This document shows, piece after piece, positions 1 to 6,826 of a stretch of 11,289 nucleotides of DNA (positions within the stretch are counted from its first letter, which is position 1; every line of letters begins with the position of its first letter). Under the pieces are notes generated by a model that was not told the origin of the DNA, did no database searches, and worked only from the letters and a program-made list of their open reading frames with translations. Location: NCBI GenBank assembly GCA_021163525.1, contig JAGGTX010000214.1, positions 1-11,289 on the forward strand, in the 5' to 3' direction. The stretch comes from Caldifarciminota bacterium. Lineage in GTDB: Bacteria > Hydrothermota > UBA3072 > B12-G15. Both the position numbers and the translations under genes were made by a program.

Positions 1-43
1 ACTCCAAATCCGGCGGCTGGGGGTTCGAGTCCCTCCAGGCCTG
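1..43 (+). tRNA. trpT: tRNA-Trp (anticodon CCA), 3' part, cut by the window start
   Basis: The window opens inside the anticodon arm. Bases 2-8 form the seven-base loop CTCCAAA with anticodon CCA at 4-6, which reads UGG (Trp). Bases 9-13 are the 3' side of the anticodon stem and 14-18 a five-base variable loop. The T arm is GGGGG (19-23), TTCGAGT (24-30), CCCTC (31-35), which pairs fully with one G-U. Bases 36-42 are the 3' acceptor strand and base 43 is the G discriminator expected of bacterial tRNA-Trp. CCA is not encoded (the next bases are TAC), so it must be added by the CCA-adding enzyme. A tRNA-Trp just before secE is a widespread bacterial arrangement. The 5' half, about 30 bases, lies outside the window. 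Confidence 0.88.
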
Positions 44-65
44 TACATATAGAAGAGAGGTTTAT

Positions 66-251
66 ATGTTTGCAAAATTGATAAAGTTTTTGAAAGAGGT
101 GAAAATAGAGGTGAGTAAGGTGTCCTATCCTTCAAGGAAGGAGTTGTGGACATCCACTGGTGTTGTTATTGTGTTTTCTGCTATTCTTTCTCTTTTTATA
201 TACATATTTGACCTCCTTTTCTCCAGGGCCCTTATTTCAGTTTTGAGGTGA
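66..251 (+). CDS. secE: Preprotein translocase subunit SecE
   Basis: SecE is the small essential subunit that clamps SecY in the inner-membrane SecYEG channel. The 61-residue product has the short single-span form found in most bacteria; E. coli SecE is longer with three spans. Residues 1-29 are an amphipathic, Lys-rich cytoplasmic part with the family signature EV..E..KV.YPSRKEL (residues 11-27). A single hydrophobic segment follows at about 32-52. The ATG at 66 is preceded by AGAGAGG (54-60) at normal spacing. It starts only 22 bases after tRNA-Trp, too little for an independent promoter plus leader, so it is probably co-transcribed with the tRNA. The stop lies 3 bases before nusG. Identity is secure from signature, size and position. 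Confidence 0.95.
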   Translation: MFAKLIKFLKEVKIEVSKVSYPSRKELWTSTGVVIVFSAILSLFIYIFDLLFSRALISVLR

Positions 252-254
252 GAT

Positions 255-782
255 ATGGGAAAGAACTGGTATGTCGTGCATGTGTTTACTGGGTATGAAT
301 ACAAGGTGAAAAAATACCTCCTTGAGGAATTGAAAAAAAGACCAAACCTTCAGGAAAAGGTTGAGGATATAGTGGTGCCCGAGAGGAAGGTGGTTGTGAA
401 GAAGAAGGACGGCAGGTCTGGTGAGAAGAAGAAGAAACTCTTTCCAGGATATATCCTTGTAAGAATGGAAGAGGACGAGGAACTGATGAAGCTCATCTCC
501 GGCATTCCAAGGGTGATGGGTTTTCTTGGTTCAAGGGCACCAAGAAGGATATCTGATGCAGAGGCTGAAGAGATGCTTGAGGTTATGGAAAGCGTTGTGG
601 TAGATACTGGAATACCATATGTTAAGGGTCAGGAAGTGAGAATTATAGACGGGCCTTTCACTGATTTCACAGGGACCGTAGAGAAGGTTGACAGAGAGAA
701 GGAGAGGCTCACCGTGATGGTAACGATCTTTGGAAGGTCCACACCAGTTGAACTGAGTTTTTACCAGGTTCAGCCAGTATAA
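255..782 (+). CDS. nusG: Transcription termination/antitermination factor NusG
   Basis: NusG binds the beta' clamp and beta lobe of elongating RNA polymerase and links it to Rho or to S10 on the ribosome. The product is 175 residues, close to the common 175-185. The NGN domain covers about residues 4-112, starting NWYVVHVFTGYE and containing the FPGYILV core at 63-69. A Lys-rich stretch at 48-61 (VKKKDGRSGEKKKK) lies just before that core. The C-terminal KOW domain at about 122-172 starts KGQEVRIIDGPF and has the usual FTGTVEKV. There is no large insertion of the Thermotoga type. The ATG at 255 follows GAGGTGAG (245-252), which overlaps the end of secE, so translation is probably coupled. rplK begins 18 bases after the stop. 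Confidence 0.97.
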   Translation: MGKNWYVVHVFTGYEYKVKKYLLEELKKRPNLQEKVEDIVVPERKVVVKKKDGRSGEKKKKLFPGYILVRMEEDEELMKLISGIPRVMGFLGSRAPRRISDAEAEEMLEVMESVVVDTGIPYVKGQEVRIIDGPFTDFTGTVEKVDREKERLTVMVTIFGRSTPVELSFYQVQPV

Positions 783-800
783 ATATAAAGAGAGGTGGTT

Positions 801-1235
801 ATGGCAAAACCAAAGAAAGAGGTAAAGGGAACCATAAAACTCCAGTTAACAGCAGGCCAGGCATCACCAGCACCACCTGTGGGGCCTGCACTCGGTCAGT
901 ACGGTGTGAACATAATGGAGTTCTGCAAGCAGTTCAATGAGAAAACCAGAAACATGGGTGATGACCTTATACCCGTTGAGATTACCGTTTACAAGGATAA
1001 TTCCTTCACCTTTATCACAAAAACCCCGCCTGCATCCTTTCTCATTAAAAGGGCTGCAGGTATCCTGAAGGGTTCTGGTGTTCCAAACAGGGAGAAGGTG
1101 GGGAAGATAACGAAGGAACAGTTGAGAGAGATTGCCGAAAAGAAACTGAAAGATATGAATACGGACAATATTGATTCTGCCATGAGGATGATTGCTGGAA
1201 CAGCAAGAAGCATGGGCATTGTGGTGGAAGAGTAA
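801..1235 (+). CDS. rplK: 50S ribosomal protein L11
   Basis: L11 binds the 23S rRNA GTPase-associated centre at the base of the L10-L12 stalk and takes part in EF-G and RelA responses. The 144-residue protein (usual 140-145) has the N-terminal domain with the Pro-rich helix [10 protein letters not shown] at 23-32, the thiostrepton-site helix. The rRNA-binding C-terminal domain follows from about residue 72. The C-terminal AGTARSMGI motif is intact. I chose ATG at 801, not the in-frame GTG at 795, because the GTG lies inside the Shine-Dalgarno AGAGGTGG (791-798). That site has proper spacing only to 801. The gap from nusG is 18 bases, which leaves no room for the L1-binding leader that regulates rplK-rplA in E. 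coli. Confidence 0.96.
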   Translation: MAKPKKEVKGTIKLQLTAGQASPAPPVGPALGQYGVNIMEFCKQFNEKTRNMGDDLIPVEITVYKDNSFTFITKTPPASFLIKRAAGILKGSGVPNREKVGKITKEQLREIAEKKLKDMNTDNIDSAMRMIAGTARSMGIVVEE

Positions 1236-1245
1236 AGGAGTGAGC

Positions 1246-1950
1246 ATGAAAAGGGGAAAGAGATATACTGCACTGCTTGAAAAGGTTGACCTCAAAAAGG
1301 CATACCCTTTAAGGGATGCTGTTGAGAAGGTTAAGGAACTTGCCAGTGCTAAATTTGATGAAACAGTTGAGATACACATGAGGCTTGGTGTTGACCCCAG
1401 AAAGTCAGACCAGATGGTGAGGGGTGGTGTTGACCTGCCACATGGGACAGGAAAGACAGTGAGGGTGCTTGCCTTTGCCTCTGGAGAGAAGGTCAAGGAG
1501 GCAGAAGAGGCAGGTGCTGATTATGTTGGTGGGGATGATATGATTGAAAAGATACAGAAGGGATGGTCTGATTTTGATGCAGTGGTTGCAACACCGGATA
1601 TGATGCCCAAGATTGGTAAGATAGGAAAGATACTTGGTCCAAAGGGTTTGATGCCCTCCCCTAAAAATGGAACTGTTACCCAGGACATCGGGAATGCTGT
1701 TAAGGCAATGAAGAAGGGTAAGGTTACATTCAGGGTTGATAGGACGGGTGTCATCCATGGTCCGGTTGGCAAGGTCTCCTTTGAACCTGAAAAACTGTAT
1801 GAAAATGCTGTGGAATTCATTAAAGAGGTCTGGAGATTGAAACCCCAGAGTGCAAAAGGTGAGTACTTTAAGTCCATCTATATTGCGCCAACAATGGGTC
1901 CTGGAATAAAGATTGATGTTGCAGATGTAAAAAACAATATACTGAAGTGA
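1246..1950 (+). CDS. rplA: 50S ribosomal protein L1
   Basis: L1 forms the mobile L1 stalk on 23S rRNA and helps move deacylated tRNA out of the E site; in many bacteria it also represses its own mRNA. The 234 residues match the E. coli length exactly. Family marks include KFDETVEIHMRLGVDP (36-51), the domain II block from about 70 to 155 with LGPKGLMPSPKNGT (130-143), and the closing domain I segment SIYIAPTMGPGIKID. I chose ATG at 1246 because AAAGGAG (1234-1240), overlapping the rplK stop, sits five bases upstream. A longer in-frame reading from TTG 1192 runs inside rplK and adds a non-homologous 18-residue head. The stop overlaps the Shine-Dalgarno of rplJ. Confidence 0.96.
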   Translation: MKRGKRYTALLEKVDLKKAYPLRDAVEKVKELASAKFDETVEIHMRLGVDPRKSDQMVRGGVDLPHGTGKTVRVLAFASGEKVKEAEEAGADYVGGDDMIEKIQKGWSDFDAVVATPDMMPKIGKIGKILGPKGLMPSPKNGTVTQDIGNAVKAMKKGKVTFRVDRTGVIHGPVGKVSFEPEKLYENAVEFIKEVWRLKPQSAKGEYFKSIYIAPTMGPGIKIDVADVKNNILK

Positions 1951-1957
1951 GGTGGAC

Positions 1958-2476
1958 ATGCCATCACAGAAAAATATAGCAATCAGGGAAGAGATAGAAG
2001 GAAAACTTGAAAAGGCCAAGGTTATCTTTGTAACCGATTATAAAGGTCTGAAGGTCAACGAAATTAATGAGTTGAGAAAGGCTTTGAAGAAGAACAATGT
2101 TGACCTGAAGGTTTACAAGAACAGACTCTTCAAGCTTGCCCTGCAGAACAAAAACATAGAAGGGCTGGATGAGTTTCTGAAAGGGCCTTCAGCATTTGTA
2201 ATTGGATACGATGAACCAGTGACACCTGCAAAGGTGCTTGCTGAGTTTGCAAAGAAGAACGAGAATCTGAAATTCAAGGGTGGCTGGTTTGAGGGTAATG
2301 TTATTGATACAGATGGGATCAAAGCCCTTTCAAAGATACCATCCAGGGAAGAGATGTATGCTTCTATGATTGGTTCACTCCTTTCCCCGCTCACAGGGCT
2401 TGTGGGGATTTTGAACGGGTTAATAAGTGGTCTCGTGTATACAATCTCTGAAATCGCAAAACAAAAGGAGGCATAA
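1958..2476 (+). CDS. rplJ: 50S ribosomal protein L10
   Basis: L10 anchors the L7/L12 dimers to the ribosome and, with L11, recruits translational GTPases. The 172-residue product has the N-terminal rRNA-binding domain (about 1-125), including [10 protein letters not shown] (22-31) and VYKNRL (52-57). The long C-terminal helix starts at IPSREEMY (127-134). The tail of about 46 residues from 127 is longer than the E. coli tail and similar in length to the Thermotoga one as I remember it, which suggests three L12 dimers. I chose ATG at 1958 because GAGG (1949-1952) is correctly spaced; GTG at 1952 is part of that site. The 7-base gap after rplA leaves no space for the usual L10 leader RNA. The stop overlaps the rplL start by one base (TAATG). 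Confidence 0.96.
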   Translation: MPSQKNIAIREEIEGKLEKAKVIFVTDYKGLKVNEINELRKALKKNNVDLKVYKNRLFKLALQNKNIEGLDEFLKGPSAFVIGYDEPVTPAKVLAEFAKKNENLKFKGGWFEGNVIDTDGIKALSKIPSREEMYASMIGSLLSPLTGLVGILNGLISGLVYTISEIAKQKEA

Positions 2477-2865
2477 TGGCAGAAGCAAAAACCAACAAAA
2501 AGCAGAAGATCATTGAACTCATTGAATCCCTTTCAGTGCTTGAACTGAAGGAACTTGTTGATGAACTTCAGGAGAAGTTTGGTGTGTCTGCAGCCGTTCC
2601 CGTTGCAGCAGCACCAGCAGCAGGCGTTGCAGTAGCACCAGCAGAAGAGGAAAAAACCGAATTTGATGTTATTCTAACCTCTTATGGAAGCAGCAAACTC
2701 AATGTTATCAAAGAGGTGAGAAGTTTAACAGGGCTTGGTCTTAAAGAAGCAAAGGAACTTGTTGAGAGTGCGCCCAAGCCAATCAAGACCGGTGTCTCAA
2801 AGGAAGAGGCACAGAAGATAAAAGAGGTGATTGAAAAGGCAGGAGGTTCAGTAGAAATCAAATAA
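2476..2865 (+). CDS. rplL: 50S ribosomal protein L7/L12
   Basis: L7/L12 is the multicopy stalk protein; its dimers bind the L10 tail and its C-terminal domain contacts EF-Tu, EF-G and IF2. The 129-residue protein is slightly longer than the 121 of E. coli. The dimerising N-terminal domain covers about 1-38. A flexible Ala/Pro/Val hinge runs from 39 to 56 and is coded by GCA-rich, GCAGCA-type low-complexity DNA around 2592-2645. The globular domain starts at [10 protein letters not shown] and keeps the factor-binding helix [20 protein letters not shown] (77-96). AAAAGGAGG (2463-2471) is a very strong Shine-Dalgarno, in keeping with the high demand for this protein. The start overlaps the rplJ stop by one base, which suggests translational coupling. 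Confidence 0.97.
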   Translation: MAEAKTNKKQKIIELIESLSVLELKELVDELQEKFGVSAAVPVAAAPAAGVAVAPAEEEKTEFDVILTSYGSSKLNVIKEVRSLTGLGLKEAKELVESAPKPIKTGVSKEEAQKIKEVIEKAGGSVEIK

Positions 2866-2881
2866 GGGGGTGGCCCTCTTG
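2863..2881 (+). promoter_or_regulatory. Hairpin covering the rpoB Shine-Dalgarno and start codon
   Basis: AAGGGGG (2864-2870) pairs with CCCTCTT (2874-2880) around a TGG triloop. This gives seven base pairs, five of them G-C or C-G apart from one G-U; an outer U-G pair (2863-2881) could add an eighth. One strand contains the rpoB Shine-Dalgarno, TAAGGGGGTG, which matches the anti-SD complement TAAGGAGGTG at 9 of 10 bases. The other strand contains the TTG start at 2879. The rplL stop (2863-2865) lies at its base, so a ribosome finishing rplL would melt it. No U-tract follows, so it is not an intrinsic terminator. The pairing is seen directly; a role in lowering or coupling rpoB translation is inference. 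Confidence 0.5.
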
Positions 2882-5800
2882 AAAACAAAAAGGGTAAACT
2901 TTGGGAAGATAGGAAGGGGTGTGGACCTCCCCTACCTTGTGGAGGTTCAGCATGCCTCTTTCAATAAGTTTGTTCAGTGGGAATACAACGACAGGCCTGA
3001 AGAGAGGCCTAACATAGGACTCCAGGCCATTTTTAATGAGGTCTTCCCTGTAGAGGATGTGCATGGCAGATATGAACTGCAGTTTGAGTATTTTAGACTT
3101 GAACCACCGAGGTACTCACCTGATGAGGCAAGGCTGAAGGATTTGAGTTATGCCGCACCATTGAAGGTGAGGCTGAACCTCATTGAATACGATATTGAGA
3201 TAAAGGAACTGAAAAAGGACAAAGATATTGAGGATATACTTAAAAAGATAAAGGATGTTGAAAAGGCAAAGAAAGAAGGAAAGCCAGTAAATCTCTTCTA
3301 CAAACTTGGTGATGACATTAAAGACCCGGAGAAGGGGATTGTCTTTTTCAAGAAAGGAGAGGACCTTACTGAAGAAGTGATACAAAAATTCAGGGAGTTG
3401 GGGCTTAAGTCCCTTCCTGTTATGATGAAGAGCGTTAAGAACACGATCCCTCAGGATGTTTATCTCGGTGAACTCCCCCTCATGACAGAAGAGGGTAATT
3501 TTATTATAAACGGGGTTGATAGAATCCTTGTGAACCAGCTTCACAGGTCACCAGGTGTATTCTTTGATAGGGTTGACCTTCCAGAAGGAAGAAGTTTTTA
3601 CACTGCTGAGATCATCCCATATCGTGGTCCATGGATAACATTCAGCATTGAACTGAATGAAACCCTGATGGTTAGCCTTGATGGGAAGAGGAAGTTCCCT
3701 GTAACAATACTTCTCAAGGCACTGGGTTATGATTCAAGGGAGAAGATTTTCAAACTTCTCTTTGATGTTAGAAGGGTGAATATCCCGGAGAAGAACCCGA
3801 ATGTGTCTGAACTGGTGGGGAAGTACACGGGGAGTGATGTTGTGAACCCTGAAACAGGGGAGGTGATTTTCCCTGCAGGAACAAGGCTTGACCACGAGAA
3901 ACTTGAAGAACTGTATATTAAAGGTGTCAGGGAAATAGAGATAATCTTCTCCAAAAAGGATGACACTCCTGTTTACATAGCAAACTGCTTCTCAAGGGAC
4001 AGGACAGAGAGTTATGAGGATGCCATAAGGAAGATATACCACTATCTAAGGGGAACATTCCCCCCAAGTCTTGAGGCTGCAAGGGAGAACTTCCAGCTTT
4101 CCTATTTTAGCAAGAAGAGGTTTGACCTCTCACCTGTTGGAAGAAAGAAAATAAACAGCAAACTCGGGCTTGATATTCCCGAGGACCATCTATCACTCAC
4201 CCCAACGGACTTTATTGAGACCGTGAGATACCTTCTCAGGGTTATAGAGGATGAGGGGGAGATTGATGATATTGACCATCTGGGTAATAGGAGGGTGCGT
4301 GGTGTTGGTGAGATGCTGGAGAACCAGTTCAGGATAGCACTCACAAGGCTTTCAAATACTGTGAAGGAAAGAATGATGGTGAAGGATGAGGAGACAATAA
4401 CCCCTCAGGAAGTTATAAACATGAGGCAGGTGAGTTCGGTGATAAACTCATTCTTTGCCACAAACCAGCTCTCACAGTTCATGGACCAGACAAACCCACT
4501 CTCAGAACTCACGCACAAGAGGAGGCTGTCTGCACTTGGTATAGGAGGACTTACAAGGGAGACGGCAGGATTTGAGGTGAGGGACGTGCATTACACCCAT
4601 TACGGAAGGATATGCCCCATTGAGACACCAGAGGGTGAAAACATTGGTCTGATGACTTCCATTGCAACCTATGCCAGGGTGAACAGGGATGGTTTCATAG
4701 AAACACCTTACAGAAAGGTTAAAAATGGTAAGGTGACCAATGAGATAGTCTATCTTGATGCAACTGAAGAGGATAAATATACAATAGCGCAGGCAAACAT
4801 AAATATAGGAGAGGATGGTGAGATACTTGATGAGTATGTCCTCGCGAGGAGAAAGGGGGGATTCCCCATTGTGAAGAAGGATGAGGTTGATTTTGTTGAC
4901 CTTACACCCATGCAGCTGGTGAGTGTTTCAGCCTCTTTGATTCCTTTCCTTGAGCACGACGATGCGAACAGGGCACTTATGGGTTCCAACATGCAGAGAC
5001 AGGCTGTTCCACTTCTTACACCAGAGTCTCCCATTGTTGGAACAGGGATTGAGGAGAAGGTGGCAAGGGATTCAGGTGCAGTTGTTGTGGCAAAGAGGTC
5101 TGGAACCGTTGTGAAGGTTTCTGCTACTGAGATATGGATTAAGCCCGATGAGAAACTCACCGTTGACCCTTACGATGTTTATGAATTGAAGAAGTTTAAG
5201 AGAACCTCCCAGAATACATGCATGAATCAGAGACCCCTTGTTAAGGTTGGTGATAGGGTTACGAAGGGAGACATCATTGCAGATGGTCCTGCCACAGATA
5301 AGGGGGAACTGGCACTGGGACAAAATGTTCTGATAGCCTTTCTACCATACTTTGGCTGGAACTACGAAGACGCAATTGTTATCAGTGAAAGGCTATTGAA
5401 AGAGGATATATTCACATCCTTCCATATTGAGGAACTTGACTGCGAGGTGAGGGATACAAAATTGGGTCCTGAGGAGATAACGAACGAGATTCCCAATGTG
5501 AGTGATAGTGCTGTGAGGAACCTTGATGAGAACGGGATAGTAAGGATAGGTGCAGAGGTCAATCCTGGAGATATCCTTGTCGGAAAGGTCTCACCAAAGG
5601 GAGAGACAGAACTCACACCAGAGGAAAAACTACTAAGGGCGATCTTTGGTGAGAAGGCATCGGATGTGAAGGATTCCTCTTTAAGGGTTCCACCCGGTCT
5701 ATCAGGAACCGTTGTTGATGTTGTGGTTCTTTCCCGTGAACCCAAAAAGGACCAGATACAGAAACTCAAAAGGGAAAAAGAAGAAAAATTAAAAGAACTC

Positions 5801-6826
5801 AAGAACAAGAAAAAGACACTTATCAAAGAGGTTCTTCTTGGAAAAAGAATCTCTGTTGATGTAAAGAATAAGAAGGATAAGGTAATCATAAGGAAGGGAA
5901 CAACAATCACGGAAAAGCATCTTAAAGACATAGACAAATGGGCGAATATACAGGATATTGGAAAGGCGTATCCCAAACTGGGTTCGCTCCTGCAGGAAAT
6001 CAATGTGATGATTGCCTTCACCGAGAAACAGATGGAAAACAGAATTCACATTGCTGAAAAGGGCGATGAACTTCCTCCAGGAATAATAAAGAAGGTGAAG
6101 GTGTTCATTGGTCAGAGAAGGAAAATCTCCATTGGTGACAAACTCTCAGGCAGGCATGGTAATAAGGGTGTTGTATCTGTTATCGTTCCTGAAGAGGATA
6201 TGCCTTACCTGGAAGATGGAACACCTGTTGATATTGTGCTCAATCCCCTTGGTGTTCCATCAAGGATGAATGTTGGTCAGGTTCTTGAGACGCACCTTGG
6301 ATGGGCAGCAAAGGAACTGGGTATAAAGGTTGCAACTCCTGTTTTTGATGGTGCTACAATTGAAGAGGTGAAAGAGTATCTTGAAAAGGCAGGTCTGCCC
6401 ACAGATGGCAAGGTTACCCTTTATGATGGAAGAACGGGTGAGCCCTTCAAGAGCAAGGTAACCGTAGGTTACATGTATATAATGAAACTGATACACATGG
6501 TTGATGATAAGGTGCATGCAAGGGCTACAGGTCCTTATTCACTCATAACCCAGCAGCCACTGGGTGGAAAGGCCCAGTTTGGTGGACAGAGGTTTGGGGA
6601 GATGGAGGTCTGGGCACTTGAGGGTCATGGGGCTGCCCATACGCTTCAGGAGATGCTTACTGTGAAATCAGACGACATCCAGGGCAGGCATAGAATGTAT
6701 GAGGCAATTGTCAAAGGGGATAATCCACCAGAACCTGGTCTGCCGGCATCCTTCAATGTTTTGCTCCGTGAGCTAAATGGACTGGGATTAAATGTTGAAT
6801 TAATAAAAAAAGGTGGTAAAGAATGA
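2879..6826 (+). CDS. rpoB: DNA-directed RNA polymerase subunit beta
   Basis: Beta forms one pincer of RNA polymerase and part of the active site. From TTG 2879 the product has 1315 residues. GTG at 2870 would add three residues but lies inside the Shine-Dalgarno, so TTG is preferred; this is the least certain start in the window. Landmarks are FGKI...LPYLVEVQ at the N-terminus, [10 protein letters not shown], the rifampicin region [20 protein letters not shown] (530-549), PIETPEG, LAEHDD-type [31 protein letters not shown], active-site lysines K1088 and K1096 in [12 protein letters not shown], and C-terminal [20 protein letters not shown]. Lineage inserts are seen at about 110-185, 315-365 (SI1-like, one module) and 955-1063 (SI2-like). 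Fork loop 2 has two unusual residues (I555, T562). It ends in a four-base ATGA overlap with rpoC. Confidence 0.97.
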   Translation: MKTKRVNFGKIGRGVDLPYLVEVQHASFNKFVQWEYNDRPEERPNIGLQAIFNEVFPVEDVHGRYELQFEYFRLEPPRYSPDEARLKDLSYAAPLKVRLNLIEYDIEIKELKKDKDIEDILKKIKDVEKAKKEGKPVNLFYKLGDDIKDPEKGIVFFKKGEDLTEEVIQKFRELGLKSLPVMMKSVKNTIPQDVYLGELPLMTEEGNFIINGVDRILVNQLHRSPGVFFDRVDLPEGRSFYTAEIIPYRGPWITFSIELNETLMVSLDGKRKFPVTILLKALGYDSREKIFKLLFDVRRVNIPEKNPNVSELVGKYTGSDVVNPETGEVIFPAGTRLDHEKLEELYIKGVREIEIIFSKKDDTPVYIANCFSRDRTESYEDAIRKIYHYLRGTFPPSLEAARENFQLSYFSKKRFDLSPVGRKKINSKLGLDIPEDHLSLTPTDFIETVRYLLRVIEDEGEIDDIDHLGNRRVRGVGEMLENQFRIALTRLSNTVKERMMVKDEETITPQEVINMRQVSSVINSFFATNQLSQFMDQTNPLSELTHKRRLSALGIGGLTRETAGFEVRDVHYTHYGRICPIETPEGENIGLMTSIATYARVNRDGFIETPYRKVKNGKVTNEIVYLDATEEDKYTIAQANINIGEDGEILDEYVLARRKGGFPIVKKDEVDFVDLTPMQLVSVSASLIPFLEHDDANRALMGSNMQRQAVPLLTPESPIVGTGIEEKVARDSGAVVVAKRSGTVVKVSATEIWIKPDEKLTVDPYDVYELKKFKRTSQNTCMNQRPLVKVGDRVTKGDIIADGPATDKGELALGQNVLIAFLPYFGWNYEDAIVISERLLKEDIFTSFHIEELDCEVRDTKLGPEEITNEIPNVSDSAVRNLDENGIVRIGAEVNPGDILVGKVSPKGETELTPEEKLLRAIFGEKASDVKDSSLRVPPGLSGTVVDVVVLSREPKKDQIQKLKREKEEKLKELKNKKKTLIKEVLLGKRISVDVKNKKDKVIIRKGTTITEKHLKDIDKWANIQDIGKAYPKLGSLLQEINVMIAFTEKQMENRIHIAEKGDELPPGIIKKVKVFIGQRRKISIGDKLSGRHGNKGVVSVIVPEEDMPYLEDGTPVDIVLNPLGVPSRMNVGQVLETHLGWAAKELGIKVATPVFDGATIEEVKEYLEKAGLPTDGKVTLYDGRTGEPFKSKVTVGYMYIMKLIHMVDDKVHARATGPYSLITQQPLGGKAQFGGQRFGEMEVWALEGHGAAHTLQEMLTVKSDDIQGRHRMYEAIVKGDNPPEPGLPASFNVLLRELNGLGLNVELIKKGGKE

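Noticed and set aside
44..65. Promoter for secE between tRNA-Trp and secE
   Set aside because: Only 22 bases are available and they are mostly the Shine-Dalgarno region; no -35/-10 pair fits without lying inside the tRNA gene.
795..800. GTG at 795 as the start of rplK
   Set aside because: The codon lies within the Shine-Dalgarno that serves ATG 801, and L11 proteins start at the equivalent of MAKPKK.
796..812. Possible 5-bp hairpin TGGTT/AACCA with the rplK ATG in its loop
   Set aside because: It is a short, A-T-rich stem with a 7-base loop; pairs like this arise readily by chance and would be unstable in a thermophile.
1192..1245. Extended rplA start at TTG 1192
   Set aside because: It would overlap the end of rplK by more than 40 bases and add residues unlike any L1; ATG 1246 has a good Shine-Dalgarno and gives the standard length.
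864..1496. 210-residue open frame on the - strand across rplK and rplA
   Set aside because: It is antisense to two certain ribosomal protein genes, has no recognisable domain, and its Cys/His/Ser/Leu-rich composition is that of a reversed coding strand.
2592..2645. GCA-rich tandem-like sequence
   Set aside because: It encodes the Ala/Pro hinge of L7/L12, where low complexity is expected; it is not an independent repeat element.
2863..2890. Rho-independent terminator between rplL and rpoB
   Set aside because: The hairpin is real on paper but is followed by GAAAACAAAA rather than a T-tract, so it lacks the terminator signature on the + strand.
5362..6021. 219-residue open frame on the - strand inside rpoB
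   Set aside because: It is very rich in Ser, Leu and Phe, the expected reverse complement of Lys/Glu/Arg-rich coding sequence, and has no domain. It is a shadow of rpoB.
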